Source of the DNA: Selaginella moellendorffii
Taxonomy: Eukaryota; Streptophyta; Lycopodiopsida; Selaginellales; Selaginellaceae
Assembly: GCF_000143415.4 (NCBI RefSeq)
Contig: NW_003314261.1
Location: forward strand, 496,001 to 560,000
Length of the DNA stretch: 64,000 bases
Direction: 5' to 3'
Shown here: positions 33,051-43,780 of the stretch, one piece after another
Numbering within the stretch: position 1 is the first letter of the stretch
Layout: each line of letters starts with the position of its first letter
Notes under the pieces: model-generated
Database searches by the model: none
What the model saw: the letters and a program-made list of their open reading frames with translations, nothing else
What the model was told of the DNA's origin: nothing
Program-made: the position numbers and the translations under genes

Positions 33051-33891
33051 ATGGAGGACAAGGAGGAGGAGAATGCCGCCGTGCTGGCGCTGTATCCACG
33101 GGCTCACGAGCTCCCTGCCAGGGCTCCTCCAGCTCACGAGACGAATTTCACGCACTACTTCGCGCTTGGTAAAAAAATCTCTCGCGTTTTTCTGCTTATA
33201 ATTTCATTCCCTTGCTCACTCAGATGTGGGAGGTAAGGAATTTCACGATCAGTACCTCTACCGCCATGGAAACGGGTGTGTAACTCATCGATCTTTCAAG
33301 TTTTCTCTCTTAGTTGCGTGTAGACTGTGTGTTGTAGGACTGGCTCCCTCTCATTTGGCTTTGCGCTCTCCATCGAAGATCAAAATCGTAGACTACGATG
33401 TTGGAAAGAAGAGCCGTGCTGACATGAAAGCCAGTGGAAGGAGAAAAAAGGTTAGCAGCAGCAAGCTCTCAATGCTCTAGATCGATAGCAAGTGATTCTT
33501 CACGACAAATCTTACAGGATGCGCAAGTTCTAGAAGAGAATTCATCCCTGTGCAAAGTTTCCTCGGAGGATGCCGAGTTTCTAGTGAGGTTTGTGGACGT
33601 TTTCTTGTGCTGTAGATCTCGATTTTATGTTTTTCTTCTTTGCAGGTGTTGCATAAGAGGGCAACTTCTAGAGGTGAACGAGCGCTTGACAAGCGATCCT
33701 TCGCTACTATCTCGTAAAGTTCGTCTTCTTTTGTGCCATTCTTAGAGCTCATTTTCTCCTTTTTCTTTTGGCAGCCAGCCTCGCAAGGCTACATTGCGAT
33801 TCTAATGCCAAAGCCAGAAGCATGGAAAAAGGCCGAGAAATCACTCCTCACTCGAGAGCAATACAAGCAGCAAAGAATGCAACAGGAATGA
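33051..33891 (+). CDS. ABITRAM/FAM206 (Simiate) homologue
   Basis: Six exons (33051-33168, 33224-33275, 33324-33450, 33518-33588, 33646-33718, 33775-33891) give 185 aa, the usual length of this eukaryotic family (about 180). Diagnostic parts: THYFAL near the start, HGNGLCVVGLAPSH, SLCKVSSEDAEFLVRCCIRG, LLEVNERL and GYIAILMPKPE near the end. Family members have a biotinyl/lipoyl-like beta fold; the mammalian protein is reported to bind actin and affect transcription. The plant role is unknown. The acceptor of exon 3 (33324) was chosen because it restores the conserved LCVVGLA segment. A fragment of the gene is duplicated at about 37195-37405. Confidence 0.85.
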
Positions 33892-33989
33892 TCATCTATC
33901 CATCTCTTCTCCAATTTTTTGCAGAGCTACTTTTCTTCGTGAGGGACCTCCGCTTGAAGCCACCTTTGTTGACGAACTGGAAGAATTCA

Positions 33990-36510
33990 TCAGGAAAACA
34001 ATCCTTCGGAACTCATACCATTAAAACTCCTCCCTGAAAGAGTGCTAGGCCTTGCATAAATGCTTCCTCCCTGAAAGAGTGTTACGCCTTGCATAAATGC
34101 TTCCATGGGATCAAGGTTCTATAAGCATGGCAATATCAAGATAGTGTTGGAAGACAATAGAAGATTCTTACAAGATGATTTGAAAGATCATCCTGTAAAA
34201 GAATGTGTGGTTTGTTGAATGTGATCTTTGCAAAAGCCACAGAACTCTTTTGCCCACTTGTATAAAAACTTTTAGTCAAGGAAACAAGTAGTTCATGAGT
34301 TACCTGATAGAGTATACATGGCTTGAAGCACCATGTTTCCAAGAGACCAAACGAAGCTCCGATTCACCAGAGATCAGCTTCAGCAGCTTGCCAACCCCAT
34401 TAGCACCAACAACTAAAATATCAAAACTTTAGAGCCGGTATAACATTTCCAGCTAGGCGACTGTCCAAGTCGAGGCCAATGTTCAGGTTTCTAGAGAGGA
34501 CTGGGCCTCCTGGATATCCAAATGACGTGTCACTGTAGAGCATTTTTAAAGTCAATCACGACGCAAGTCATAGATTAGTCACCTGAAGCTAATTATGGAG
34601 CCAGGGAACTCAAACTTGTAGCTGGAGAAAAGACCATATTAGAAGTAAGCTTAATGAGCACAAAACATACTCTCTATCATTTACAACGGAGGTCCGATCC
34701 AAAGCCTAAAAATCCACACAATTGTAAGAGAAAAATCGTGACGAAGGCATGCGCTTATTTTGATTCTCGACTGAACCAGCGACGCACGTTTTGTGTTGTA
34801 TCTAAACTTGTCTACGAATGCCTGCAAATAGGCACGAGCTGTTACAACTGGTCAACTGAATGTCAAGACAGGCGAACCTGGATGTGCGCTCGAGTACGCT
34901 CATTCGATTTGTGTGGCTTCTGTTGATTTGCTAGATGTTCTGCGTACGTCCGCTCGAATGTGTCGTAATCTCCTTTGTAAGTGACTAACTTTTGCCCTTG
35001 CAGGCCTGAGCTTTCGTCCGACATGCAAGTTCGAGAAACTAAGACTTTCTCTGGAAGCTGGCGTGTGCGGATACCATTGTTTATACAGCCCGACCTGCTA
35101 CTGCTCGATGAACCAACGGTGCGGTAACATTACTTGTCTTGCTTTGTGTTAAAATCAAATACCTGCAGAATCATTTGGACCTCAGTATTGTGGCTAGAGA
35201 CGTATCTTTTGAAGTGGCCGAGGACACTCATCGTTGTGTCGCATGCTAGAAGTTTTCTCAATGCGGTATGTTTTGAAATCAATCGAGCTGGTAGCACATG
35301 TGGAGATATACTACATTGACTCAGCTTGACATCTAGAACTTCAGTGGGTCACAACAGCACAAAAGTGTGTGCCTATGCTAGGTATACAAAGCTTGGATGG
35401 AGTAAAGAAAGGGATTGTGCCAGCTCTCCCCTGGATGCCCTAGCAGAAGTGCATTTCTTCTAATGTCTCTCTGGCCCAGATGATCTCGCACAACAGCAGC
35501 TTTATGCATATGCTGTGTCTAAGGTCTTATCCATCCCTGCAACAGCTTTTCAGGACCGACAATTTGGAGAAAACATTGCTACTTACAGCTAATATATAAG
35601 CGGCACTGGTTCTTTGCATTAACCACCTCTTGCTGGACGTGTAAGATTTCAATTCTTTGGTAGTCCATCGATAGCATGCATTGCCATGTGCCGGTACCGT
35701 TTCTCTCAACAAGACCTTAAGCCACACCACTTGATCAATTCGAGTTATGGAACACAAAACGAAAATGCTCACCATATGTTCGACCATAAGCAAGCGTGAC
35801 AGATGCACTGTTGATAGGCCCTTCCGCCCATAGAGATGCTAAAGTTCTCCATCCTTATATCTTTCGGTAGGGTGGCATCTCCGTCCGTGTTGTAAAGACT
35901 AGCCATCCCAGCTGCTGCGGCATCTGCTGCAGCAACATGCTCTTCGTAGTCTGCCTGTGTATCACAAGAGAAATGAAAGGTGCTAGAAAAGAAAGAAGAA
36001 CAAACAAGAACAAACCCTTTTCTGTTGTTCTTCTTTTTCGAGCTTTATCTGGTCGCACTCGGAGATTTGCGGGAGAAGATCTTCCTGGTGTGCTGTGCTT
36101 GCAGCCTCGGAGCTACGGAGACCTCTGAAATGCGCACCAGAGCAGCCAGACCGATAATTTGTTCTCTTCCTCGGTAGAATTTCTCAGCAAGCTTCATGCA
36201 AAACTGGAACACAAGCATCAAAATACTCTATATTCAGTACATGAAAAATTCCATCCTTGTACTACTCAGAACTTCTCCAATTCATTCTTCCTAATAAAAT
36301 TTCTAGCTGCGCAATCGTTCTAGATCCTAGGAGCAAGGAAGAAACTCTTACCCATCGCGCTTCAGCATCGTCCGCCACGCTCTCGGCGTTGACGAGCAGC
36401 GGGCCGAGAGCTTCGTACGCATTCTCGCCCGACTTACCGAAATCGAAGGTGTCGTCCTGGAGCACATTGATGTAGTCGAAATCGACGTCGCGCGAATGCG
36501 CCTTCGCAAA
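33990..36510 (-). pseudogene. ABCF3/GCN20-type ABC ATPase pseudogene with internal inversion
   Basis: On the minus strand, exons match plant ABCF3 in order. They are N-terminus (36500-36350: VDFDYINVLQDDTFDFG), linker (about 35955-35810), a damaged first Walker A (about 35700, LVERNGTG with the KTTLL part deleted), MAMHAIDGLPKN, the inter-domain segment (35000-34720: [36 protein letters not shown]), the second ATPase start (34620-34340: FEFPGSIISF, GYPGGPVLSRNLNIG, VVGANGVGK) and its end (34342-33990: GQKSSVAFAKITFNKPH, GLALFQGGVLMV). The first-domain signature and Walker B ([37 protein letters not shown]) read on the plus strand (35003-35275), so that segment is inverted. Many frameshifts and deletions exclude function. 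ABCF3 acts in translation control. Confidence 0.88.
34029..34102. repeat. 37-bp tandem duplication
   Basis: CCTCCCTGAAAGAGTG...ATGCTT occurs at 34029-34065 and 34066-34102 with two mismatches. It lies within the decayed 3' end of the ABCF3-like pseudogene. Confidence 0.9.
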
Positions 36511-36710
36511 ACCTCTCTATAATAATATATTTTTAATCAATAACAACAACGAAAATTCAAGGCTAGAATGAAACATAATATACCCAGATATTTATATACC
36601 CCTTTTATCTAAAGGAAATTTTTTTTGAAGCAGAATAACAGCGGTGCTTGAGGTAGATTCACAAATTTTCCGAGTTTTGGAGAAGATGCACAGAGCAGGT
36701 TCCTACGCTT

Positions 36711-37081
36711 CTACGCAATCTCAATCCTGAGTCTCTTGATACCAAGCATGACATTGTTGTAGAGCTTCTTGGCTCTCTCGGCATCACTTCGGCGTGCGAA
36801 GACGACCTCCGCTGTTCCCTGAGAGATGGATCGGTTTGGATAGTAAGATATGTGCAGTTTTGATTTGGACTTACTCTTGAGTTTCCCAGTTTATCGCGGT
36901 GCACCCTCCAACTCTTCAGTTCTCCTATTTCAGAAAAGAGTTCCTGAACAAAGAGTGTGTCCTTGTTAAAGAAGAGAGAAAGTTAAAAATTTGGAGAAAC
37001 CTGGAGGTCCTCGTTGGTGGCGTACTCGTCGAGATTGGAAATGTAGATCTTGTTTCCAATCTCGAGATCAATCACGTCCAT
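36711..37081 (-). CDS. Minimal ALY/REF-type RNA-recognition-motif protein
   Basis: Three exons (37081-37001, 36943-36875, 36818-36711) join in frame to 85 aa, which is almost exactly one RRM. RNP2 is KIYISNL and RNP1-region is GTAEVVFARRSDAE; ELFSEIGELKSWRVHRDK and YNNVMLGIKRLRIEI complete the fold. The sequence is closest to the RRM of ALY/REF (THO4) mRNA export adaptors, but the Arg/Gly-rich arms and terminal UAP56-binding motifs are absent. Either the gene is a reduced family member or further exons were missed. ATG 37081 was chosen because it begins the RRM directly and upstream sequence is non-coding. Confidence 0.75.
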
Positions 37082-37194
37082 AGTGGGCGTGCCTGTGTGT
37101 GTTGTAGGAAGACGGAGGTTGAGATGAGAATGCTGCCCTAACCGTCGTGCCTTGTCACATCCTGACTTGTCGTGGAGAAGATTGTTCACACCTA

Positions 37195-37405
37195 AGGAAA
37201 GGTTAGCAGCAATCTCTCTATGCTTGTCATGAGAAATTTTACAGGATGCACAAGTTTTAGAAGAGAACAGCGATGTTCTAGAAGAGAACACATCGCTGCT
37301 CTTTGGAGAACGTCAAGTTTCTAAGTGAGGTGTGTTTACTTTTACTTCTAGAGGTGAACAAGCAGTCTATCTCGTCAAGTGTCTCGTCCAGTGCCATTTT
37401 TTAAA
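37195..37405 (+). pseudogene. Fragment copied from the ABITRAM-like gene
   Basis: GGATGCACAAGTTTTAGAAG and the following sequence match exon 4 to exon 5 of the gene at 33051-33891 (compare 33460-33740), including intron sequence. It has an internal duplication of TTCTAGAAGAGAA and deletions. It is non-functional and derived from DNA. Confidence 0.7.
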
Positions 37406-37471
37406 TCGCTAGATCAAGACGAATTATTTTGGGCTGTAGAGCTTATAAAAAACTTTAAAGACTAAAATTTT

Positions 37472-37543
37472 TCCGTTGCCGGGAATTGAACCCGGGTCTT
37501 TCGGGTGAGAGCCGAATATCCTGACCAACTAGACTACAACGGA
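37472..37543 (-). tRNA. tRNA-Glu (CTC)
   Basis: A 72-nt cloverleaf on the minus strand: acceptor TCCGTTG/CAACGGA fully paired, D arm GTCTAGTTGGTCAGGAT, anticodon arm TTCGG-CTCTCAC-CCGAA with anticodon CTC, T arm CCGGG-TTCAATT-CCCGG. Box B GGTTCAATTCC is intact and there is no intron. It looks functional. Confidence 0.95.
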
Positions 37544-37615
37544 TGGATGAATGTTAGAGAGGATATCCATTTCCAGGGATTTAAACATCCCGGCCTAGCG
37601 AGATAGGGTTCTTGT

Positions 37616-39852
37616 ATGGCCACGACGAGCGCATTGCCGTTGTGGAGCTCGGCGATCTCCAATCGGCGACGGGGAGGACGGCGCTTGCGTGAGATAAGAG
37701 CTGAGAGGCAGGAAATCGATAAGAAGAAGAAGGTGATTGTAGTGGGAGCTGGATGGGCGGGCTTGGGCGCCGCGCACCATCTCCTCAAACAAGTGAGTGG
37801 AATCTTTTTTGTTGCAAAGGGATTATAGATGAAAATGCAGGGCTTTGATGTTACATTGATTGAGGCCGGAGCTCAACCTGGAGGATTGGTTGCTGGATGG
37901 AAAACTGCGTCGGGGCGATCGGTGGAAGTTGGAATTCATGGTAAAGATTTCCTGGTTTTCCTTTCGAAAGCTTTCTTCTTTCGACCAGGATTTTGGTACC
38001 CATACAAGAATATTTTCTCACTGGTTGATGAGCTCGGACTCAAGCCTTTTACAAAGTGGACACGCTCTTCACAGTATTCTCCCAATGGTTTGGAGGTAAA
38101 CTAGCATCCTTTTCTGTTTTCTTAGATTTCTTTGTTAGATTTTTAGTTTTTTGCTTGTTCTTTGACAGGTTGAGTCTCCAATATTTCAAGACCTTCCTCG
38201 TTTGCCAAGTCCCTTGGGCACATTTGTATACACTCAGGTTTCTTCATAACCGTTTGAGGTAGTTTGAATTCCTGATCATTCCGTGACGTGATATGCATTG
38301 GAAATGTTCGCAGTTCCTCAGGCTTCCGCTTTGGGACCGATTGACTGCGCTTCCACTCATGTATACGGTGGTAGATTTCGACAACAGCGACCGTGCCTGG
38401 AGAAAATACGATAAAAGTGAGTGAAATTTCTACTTTGCAAACGATGCAAAATCTTAAAGGTCGTGTTGTTAGCAACCGCTCGTGAGCTCTTTCGTAACTA
38501 TGGTTGCTCGGAACGAGTGTACAAGGATGCCTTCAACCCAATGCTTCTAGTTGGACTTTTCGCGCCTGGAGAACAATGCAGCGCCGCAGCCACACTCGGA
38601 ATGCTCTACTATTTCATTCTTGCGCATCAGGTTTGTTGGTTTTGTTAAAACTCGTGAAAAGTTCTCACAGTTCATGTTTATCTTATTATTTGCAGTCGGA
38701 CTTTGACGTTGTTTGGTGCCGTGGAACAGTTGGAGAAAAAATCTTCAAGCCATGGCTGGAGGTGCTAAATGCACGAGGATGCCGCTTTTTAAGTGGCAAA
38801 AAAGTGACAGATTTGACAATCAACGAGCCTACTGGGGAAGTTAGTGGAGTGAGGTGTGGGAACGAGCTGTTCAATGCCGATGCAGTTATTTTCTCCGTCG
38901 GTGTCACGGCAATGCAACGCATTGTCGAGTCCAGGTAGAAGACCAGTATTTTGTGGTTCATATATTGATATAGTTGTTTGGTCGTGGCTACAGTCCTGCG
39001 TTGCAACAGAGCGAGGAGTTTCTGGACATACAAAACCTTGGAGCTATAGATATCCTTGGCGTTCGGCTCTGGCTTGATCGTAAGGTATTGACATAGTTTC
39101 TTCTTTTACTGCAAAATAATTTTGTTTGTCAGGTTGATATAAATCATCCCAGCAATGCTTGTTTCGGATTTGATGAAACTACAGGGTGGACTTTCTTTGA
39201 TCTCAATGCCTTGCACGACGAGTACAAGGACGAAAAAGGAACTGTTGTGGAAGCCGACTTTGTAAGTTTTGATAAGTCATTCCTGCTGGTTAATGTGTAT
39301 TTTGTCCAATTTGCAGTATCATGCCAATCAGTTTCTGCCCCTGAGCGACGACCAGATCGTGAAAAAGGTGATGACTTACCTTGCAAAGTGCATTCCAGAA
39401 TTCGCAGCAGCAGAAGTTGTCGATCAAGCAGTGGTCCGCTTCCGGAAAGCCGTGACACATTTCTCTCCAGGTACGAGAGAAGCTGTTTTTAATTTTGCGA
39501 GCTCAAAAGATATGACTTGTGGATGTTCAAAGGCTCGTACCAACATATGATGCGAGGAACCACAAGCTTTCCAAACCTGTTTATGGCCGGTGACTGGATC
39601 ATCACCCGGCACGGCTCCTGGTCTCAGGTACTCTGGATTCCGTGGTGCTTTCAAGATGTAACCAAAACTTTGTCATTGTAGGAGAAAGCATATGTGACGG
39701 GGCTTGAGGCTGCAAACAACGTTGTCAAGCTGTTGAATCAAGGAAAAGCTGCAAAGATCATACCAGTGGAGCCAGACGAAGCACACATCACTGAGCTACG
39801 CCGGATCAGTACGCTTGTCCAAGAATCAAAATTCATTCATTTATTAAATTAA
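37616..39852 (+). CDS. Plastid-type FAD-dependent oxidoreductase, carotenoid-desaturase-like
   Basis: Twelve exons (37616-37792, 37841-37940, 37989-38095, 38169-38237, 38314-38416, 38473-38630, 38696-38934, 38994-39084, 39133-39261, 39317-39470, 39533-39627, 39682-39852) join in frame to 530 aa. The N-terminus (1-38: Ser/Ala/Arg-rich) could be a transit peptide. The dinucleotide fold KVIVVGAGWAGLGAAHHL (about 40-57) then EAGAQPGGL binds FAD. NPMLLVGLFAPGEQCSAAA, DFDVVWCRGTVGEKIF and a C-terminal FMAGDWIITRHGSWSQEKAY (second FAD contact) mark the amine oxidase/zeta-carotene-desaturase superfamily. The substrate is unknown; it is not phytoene desaturase or ZDS itself as far as I can judge. Introns are 48-75 bp. 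Confidence 0.88.
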
Positions 39853-39942
39853 AAACGGTGAAATCCAAGTGTGACAAGGTTCATTTTTCTAAACGTGTTT
39901 AAAATTTATAGACTTCCATAAATTAAATTGTAAATCATCAAA

Positions 39943-40008
39943 GGAGATGTAGTGGTTCATCACAATTTGACATTTCAAAAGTGACTGGGTTCAATTCCTA
40001 GCATCTCC
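39943..40008 (+). pseudogene. tRNA-like sequence with intact acceptor and T arms
   Basis: GGAGATG (39943-39949) pairs fully with CATCTCC (40002-40008); a D-arm-like GTAGTGGTTCATCAC and a T arm CTGGG-TTCAATT-CCTAG are in the right order. The anticodon arm is poor (TTTG-ACATTT-CAAA, 4 bp and a 6-nt loop), and the total is only 66 nt. It is probably a decayed tRNA-derived sequence, perhaps from an organelle. It cannot be assigned to an amino acid. Confidence 0.45.
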
Positions 40009-40108
40009 ATTTTTTTTTTTATATATTTCAGGGTATTCAATCTAACGGTTTAGATTAGTTGTGTTCTTTGGTCTTTGGGAAACTCAAATAAATATTATCA
40101 CACACGCA

Positions 40109-41934
40109 TTATTTGGATATTATGCGTCCCAGTGCTGGAACGCTGCAAAGTAGCGAGCAAAACGTTCCCATGAGGATGTAAGCGACGGCACAAAGCGGGA
40201 GCAAATCCGGCTCTCCCGCAGCGACTGACGCCGATCCATAGCCATGAGAACTAAACCGAGAAATCATCACAAACGTTAGAAACGATGCAAGAGTTTTCTT
40301 ATTCTTACCTGCAAGCAGCTGAGAGTCCTCGCACCACCGGATCATCGGACTTTGTAGCTTTGAGAAGAAGCGGCCTCGAAAGATTAGCTCCCAAAATGCC
40401 AGTCAATACACAACACGATACAACCAGCGAAGGATTTGCTGCATGGAAACAGACAAAGAAAATATCAGTCATCGAAATTACGTCAGACACGCTCGTCTCA
40501 CCTTGTAAGAGATTGCCTACCGGCAATGCAAATGCAAACGTTACGTTGCTCGGAGCAACCGAGTTTATGAGCTGAGAGCTGAGATCCAGTGCACGACCAG
40601 CGTACGTCGTGATAAGCACAGAAACCATACCAGCCACCGATACCACTGAGGCCAGCTCAATTCCATGCCGAACAATAATCTAAGCGAAACAGGAAAACAG
40701 TCAGGAACAAATGCTAGCAAAAGCACAAAAGTATTACTCTGCGTTGCCGGTAGAGCAAGAATCCGTATGATATAGCTAGGGGTCCAACAAAGGCTAGAAG
40801 AACATCCCCAGCACCTGGATCCTTGAGATTATTCGTGATGTACGAACCTGGAATTTGCACATTCGAAACAAGGAGAAACAAAAAGATGAGACAACTTACC
40901 GAGCACGGATAGAAACTGCTTCTCGGTTGCGATGGAGAAGAAAAGTGCGGCAGCATTTACAAAGATGGCACACGTAATGACTGGATGAAGGAATCTCTTT
41001 ACTGGGCCTGGAAGACTTCAAACAGAGAAAGGAACTTACTATCAAAAAATGTAATAACAAAATCGGAAAGAATTATACTCACAAGGAACCAAGAAGAAAT
41101 CCCACCACAGTCGACGACAGTAGAAACGGGATCAAAGTCCTTGCAGGAGAGCCTAGCAAAGTTGGCGAGACGTAAACCAGAATGAAGCCAGCAGCTCCAA
41201 TTGCTAGCCATGGTATCGCTTCCCATATGCTAAAAGGAGCCAAAGAGATCCCGCTTGGAGCTTCCTCAAGCCTCGCCTTGGCATATCTCCGGACAAGAGT
41301 GGTAAAGAGAGTCGTGACTGTGAGTGTCCCAGCCCACGAAAAAACTACGAGCAAAGAACAAAGAACAAAGAACAAACCATCAGAGAAAGAAAGAAGAAAA
41401 ACGAAGAACAACGTTACCAGTCAAAAGAACCACTTTGATCCCATCCATGACTTGGAGGCTCTTGGCTCCCGCCGGTAGCATCGCCAGAGCTGGTGCATAA
41501 AAGAGCGGCATCCATCTCTGGACAAACTCCACCGAGGGGAAGAAGAAAGAATTCACCCCGCTGCAAGCATCTGGCGCGAGTCGATCCAGCAGCAGCAGTG
41601 CTGCCACGAGCGAGATCATCCCTAGCGAGGCGCTCGGGAGATTCTTGGCCGCTGCCGGCATTCCACTCCATCTGAGAGCGCCGGCCACGGCCCTGTCCCA
41701 GCTCACGAGAAATCCCAGCCCTAGCGCTACCTGGAATGGAGACTGGAGCTTGCCCTGACCGGAGATTTGCTCTGTGAGATCCGCGTCAAATGCCGCCCTG
41801 ATCGATGGCGCCCTCCTCGCGCGGACCGAGATCTGGCTCCTCCATAGCCGCCTCTTGTGTGGATCGATCGATGGAATGGAGCGCGCGGCGTTCTTCCAAG
41901 GAAGAACGCCACAGCACAAAATTCCTCTCTCCAT
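40109..41934 (-). CDS. PLGG1: Plastidal glycolate/glycerate translocator
   Basis: Seven exons (41934-41418, 41344-41083, 41015-40900, 40847-40738, 40679-40502, 40438-40309, 40250-40109) give 484 aa. The N-terminal ~50 residues are Arg/Ser-rich (transit peptide). LrgA-like then LrgB-like membrane domains follow, with about 12 helices: RWMPLFYAPALAMLP, VDG-like segments, PGAGDVLLAFVGPLAISYG, NSVAPSNVTFAFALP, GILGANLSRPLL and the end AVAYILMGTFCSLLCSVP. PLGG1 exports glycolate and imports glycerate across the chloroplast inner envelope during photorespiration. Start 41934 gives a plausible transit peptide. The neighbouring PPR gene diverges, with 138 bp between ATGs. Confidence 0.92.
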
Positions 41935-42072
41935 TCCCGCCCTTCATTCTCGTGACACGTGTTATGACAAGGATATCCTCGAGCATATACCTTGTGCAAA
42001 GCCCTAAGGAATATTTTCTGAATAATACCTTCTTGAGAATATTCTTGATCTTGGCTGGAATGATGCTTTTGG

Positions 42073-43716
42073 ATGCTCAAGAGAGGAGCTAGGGTTCTTG
42101 ATCGGTCGGAGGAAGCTCGTAGCTACTCGGCGCTCGAGGCAGCAGTACGGCGATGTCTCGCGACGCGCGATCTAGAGGCGGGCCGGCGCGTGCACGGCGC
42201 CATCGCCGCCAGGGGCTTGGATCGAGACAGGTACCTTGGAAATCTCCTGGTGGAGATGTATGGCAAATGCGGCCGCGTCGGCGATGCTCTAGCGGTGTTC
42301 CACGGCATCCACGCCCCAAATGTCTTCTCCTGGAACAACATCCTCACGGCATTCTCTCGGAATGGCGCTGAGCAGCGCGCGATCGAGTTCTTGTCGAGAA
42401 TGCAGCAGCTCGGCGAGAGGCCGGATAGAATCACCTTCCTCCTCGTCCTGGATTGCTGCGCGAGCTGCAAGGATGGGACGAGAGGCAAGCAATTCCACTG
42501 CTTGATCGAGGAAAGCTTGGAAGACTACCACGTTTCTCTCAAGAACGCTCTCATCCACATGTACTCTAGCTGTGGATTCCTGGGCCGGGCAAAGGAGATC
42601 TTCGATGGGTGTGGCGAGAGAGATGTGGTTACCTGGAGCTCCATGATCGCAGCCTACTGCGAGAACAGGCATTACGATCGCGCCATGAAGATGCTCCAGG
42701 GAATGGATTTACTGGGCGAGAAGCCGAGCTTTGTGACTCACATCACCCTTCTAGATGCCTGTGCTGGGCTCGGGCAGTACGAGAAAGGAGTGATGATCCA
42801 CAGAAGAATTCTGGAAGCTGGCCACGAGATGGAGCTCAATCTCGCCAATGCGGTCTTGAGTATGTATGGAAGGTTTGGAGACATCGCAAGAGCCAAGGAA
42901 GTTTTCGATCGGATGAGCGAGAGGAACTTGGTGTCCTGGAACGCGATGATCGCTGCAAATGCCCAGAATGGGCGTTCTCTGGAAGCACTCAAGATCTTCC
43001 AGAGGCTCGACTTTGAAGGGCTCAAGCCGTCCAAGGTGACGTTCCTGAGCTTGCTGGAAGCCTGCGCCGGATCTTCTTCTCCAGATCACGGCAAGTTCCT
43101 CCACGATCGCGTGGAAGCTGCTGGATTCCTCTCGGACACTGTCTTGGCGAATGCATTGATCAACACCCACGGCAGATCTGGGAGCCTGGCTCGAGCAAGG
43201 GAGGTGTTTGATCGAATCCAGCGTAGAAGCGTGAGCTCCTGGTCGACCATGATCGAAGTACACGCGCAGCGAGGAGAATCCACCAAGGTGTTGGAGCTTT
43301 TCACGTCCATGATCCTCGAAGGCTTCGATCCCAGCGACGTTACCTTCATCAGCGTCTTGGGCGCTTGCAGCCACGCCGGCCTCGCGAGCAAGAGCTGGGA
43401 ATACTTCAGGATGATGGTCGAGGACTTTGGGATTGATCCGGTCGACGAGCACTACGGCTGCGTGATCGACGTGTTTGGGCGAGTGGGATGGCTGGACGAA
43501 GCTATCGCGTTTGCTTCCAACAGCGCGATCCAGAGCAGTAGCGTCGCGTGGACGATGCTCTTGGCTGCTGCCAAGACCCATGGCGATGAAGAACGAGGCG
43601 GCCAAGCTGCTCGCCGGGCAGTGGAGATCAATCCAGACGCTCAAACTTGCTACATTCTTCTTTCCAATCTCTATACTGAGCCAGCCAATGCTAGTGGCTT
43701 TGCACTGGTGGATTGA
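42073..43716 (+). CDS. PLS-type pentatricopeptide repeat protein
   Basis: A 547-aa intronless protein. P, L and S motifs alternate: L-type VVHG/KFLHDRVEAAGF segments, S-type MYGKCGRVGDALAVF and NLVSWNAMIAANAQNGRSLEAL, P-type PSKVTFLSLLEACAGSSS. The final repeats (TFISVLGACSHAGL, HYGCVIDVFGRVGWLDEAI) lead into an E-motif (AWTMLLAAAKTHGDEERG, YILLSNLYT) that stops before E+ or DYW. It is expected to act in site-specific organelle RNA editing or processing, with any deaminase supplied in trans. It starts 138 bp from divergent PLGG1. Confidence 0.92.
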   Translation: MLKRGARVLDRSEEARSYSALEAAVRRCLATRDLEAGRRVHGAIAARGLDRDRYLGNLLVEMYGKCGRVGDALAVFHGIHAPNVFSWNNILTAFSRNGAEQRAIEFLSRMQQLGERPDRITFLLVLDCCASCKDGTRGKQFHCLIEESLEDYHVSLKNALIHMYSSCGFLGRAKEIFDGCGERDVVTWSSMIAAYCENRHYDRAMKMLQGMDLLGEKPSFVTHITLLDACAGLGQYEKGVMIHRRILEAGHEMELNLANAVLSMYGRFGDIARAKEVFDRMSERNLVSWNAMIAANAQNGRSLEALKIFQRLDFEGLKPSKVTFLSLLEACAGSSSPDHGKFLHDRVEAAGFLSDTVLANALINTHGRSGSLARAREVFDRIQRRSVSSWSTMIEVHAQRGESTKVLELFTSMILEGFDPSDVTFISVLGACSHAGLASKSWEYFRMMVEDFGIDPVDEHYGCVIDVFGRVGWLDEAIAFASNSAIQSSSVAWTMLLAAAKTHGDEERGGQAARRAVEINPDAQTCYILLSNLYTEPANASGFALVD

Positions 43717-43780
43717 CCGAGAAGACGCTGATTCTTTGATCGTAAGACAATAATTCTTCTTGATTTTTTTTATCTGGCTT

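Noticed and set aside
34136-36465. Several small minus-strand genes
   Set aside because: They are exons of one ABCF3-like pseudogene, joined by order and similarity, with frameshifts and lost ATPase residues.
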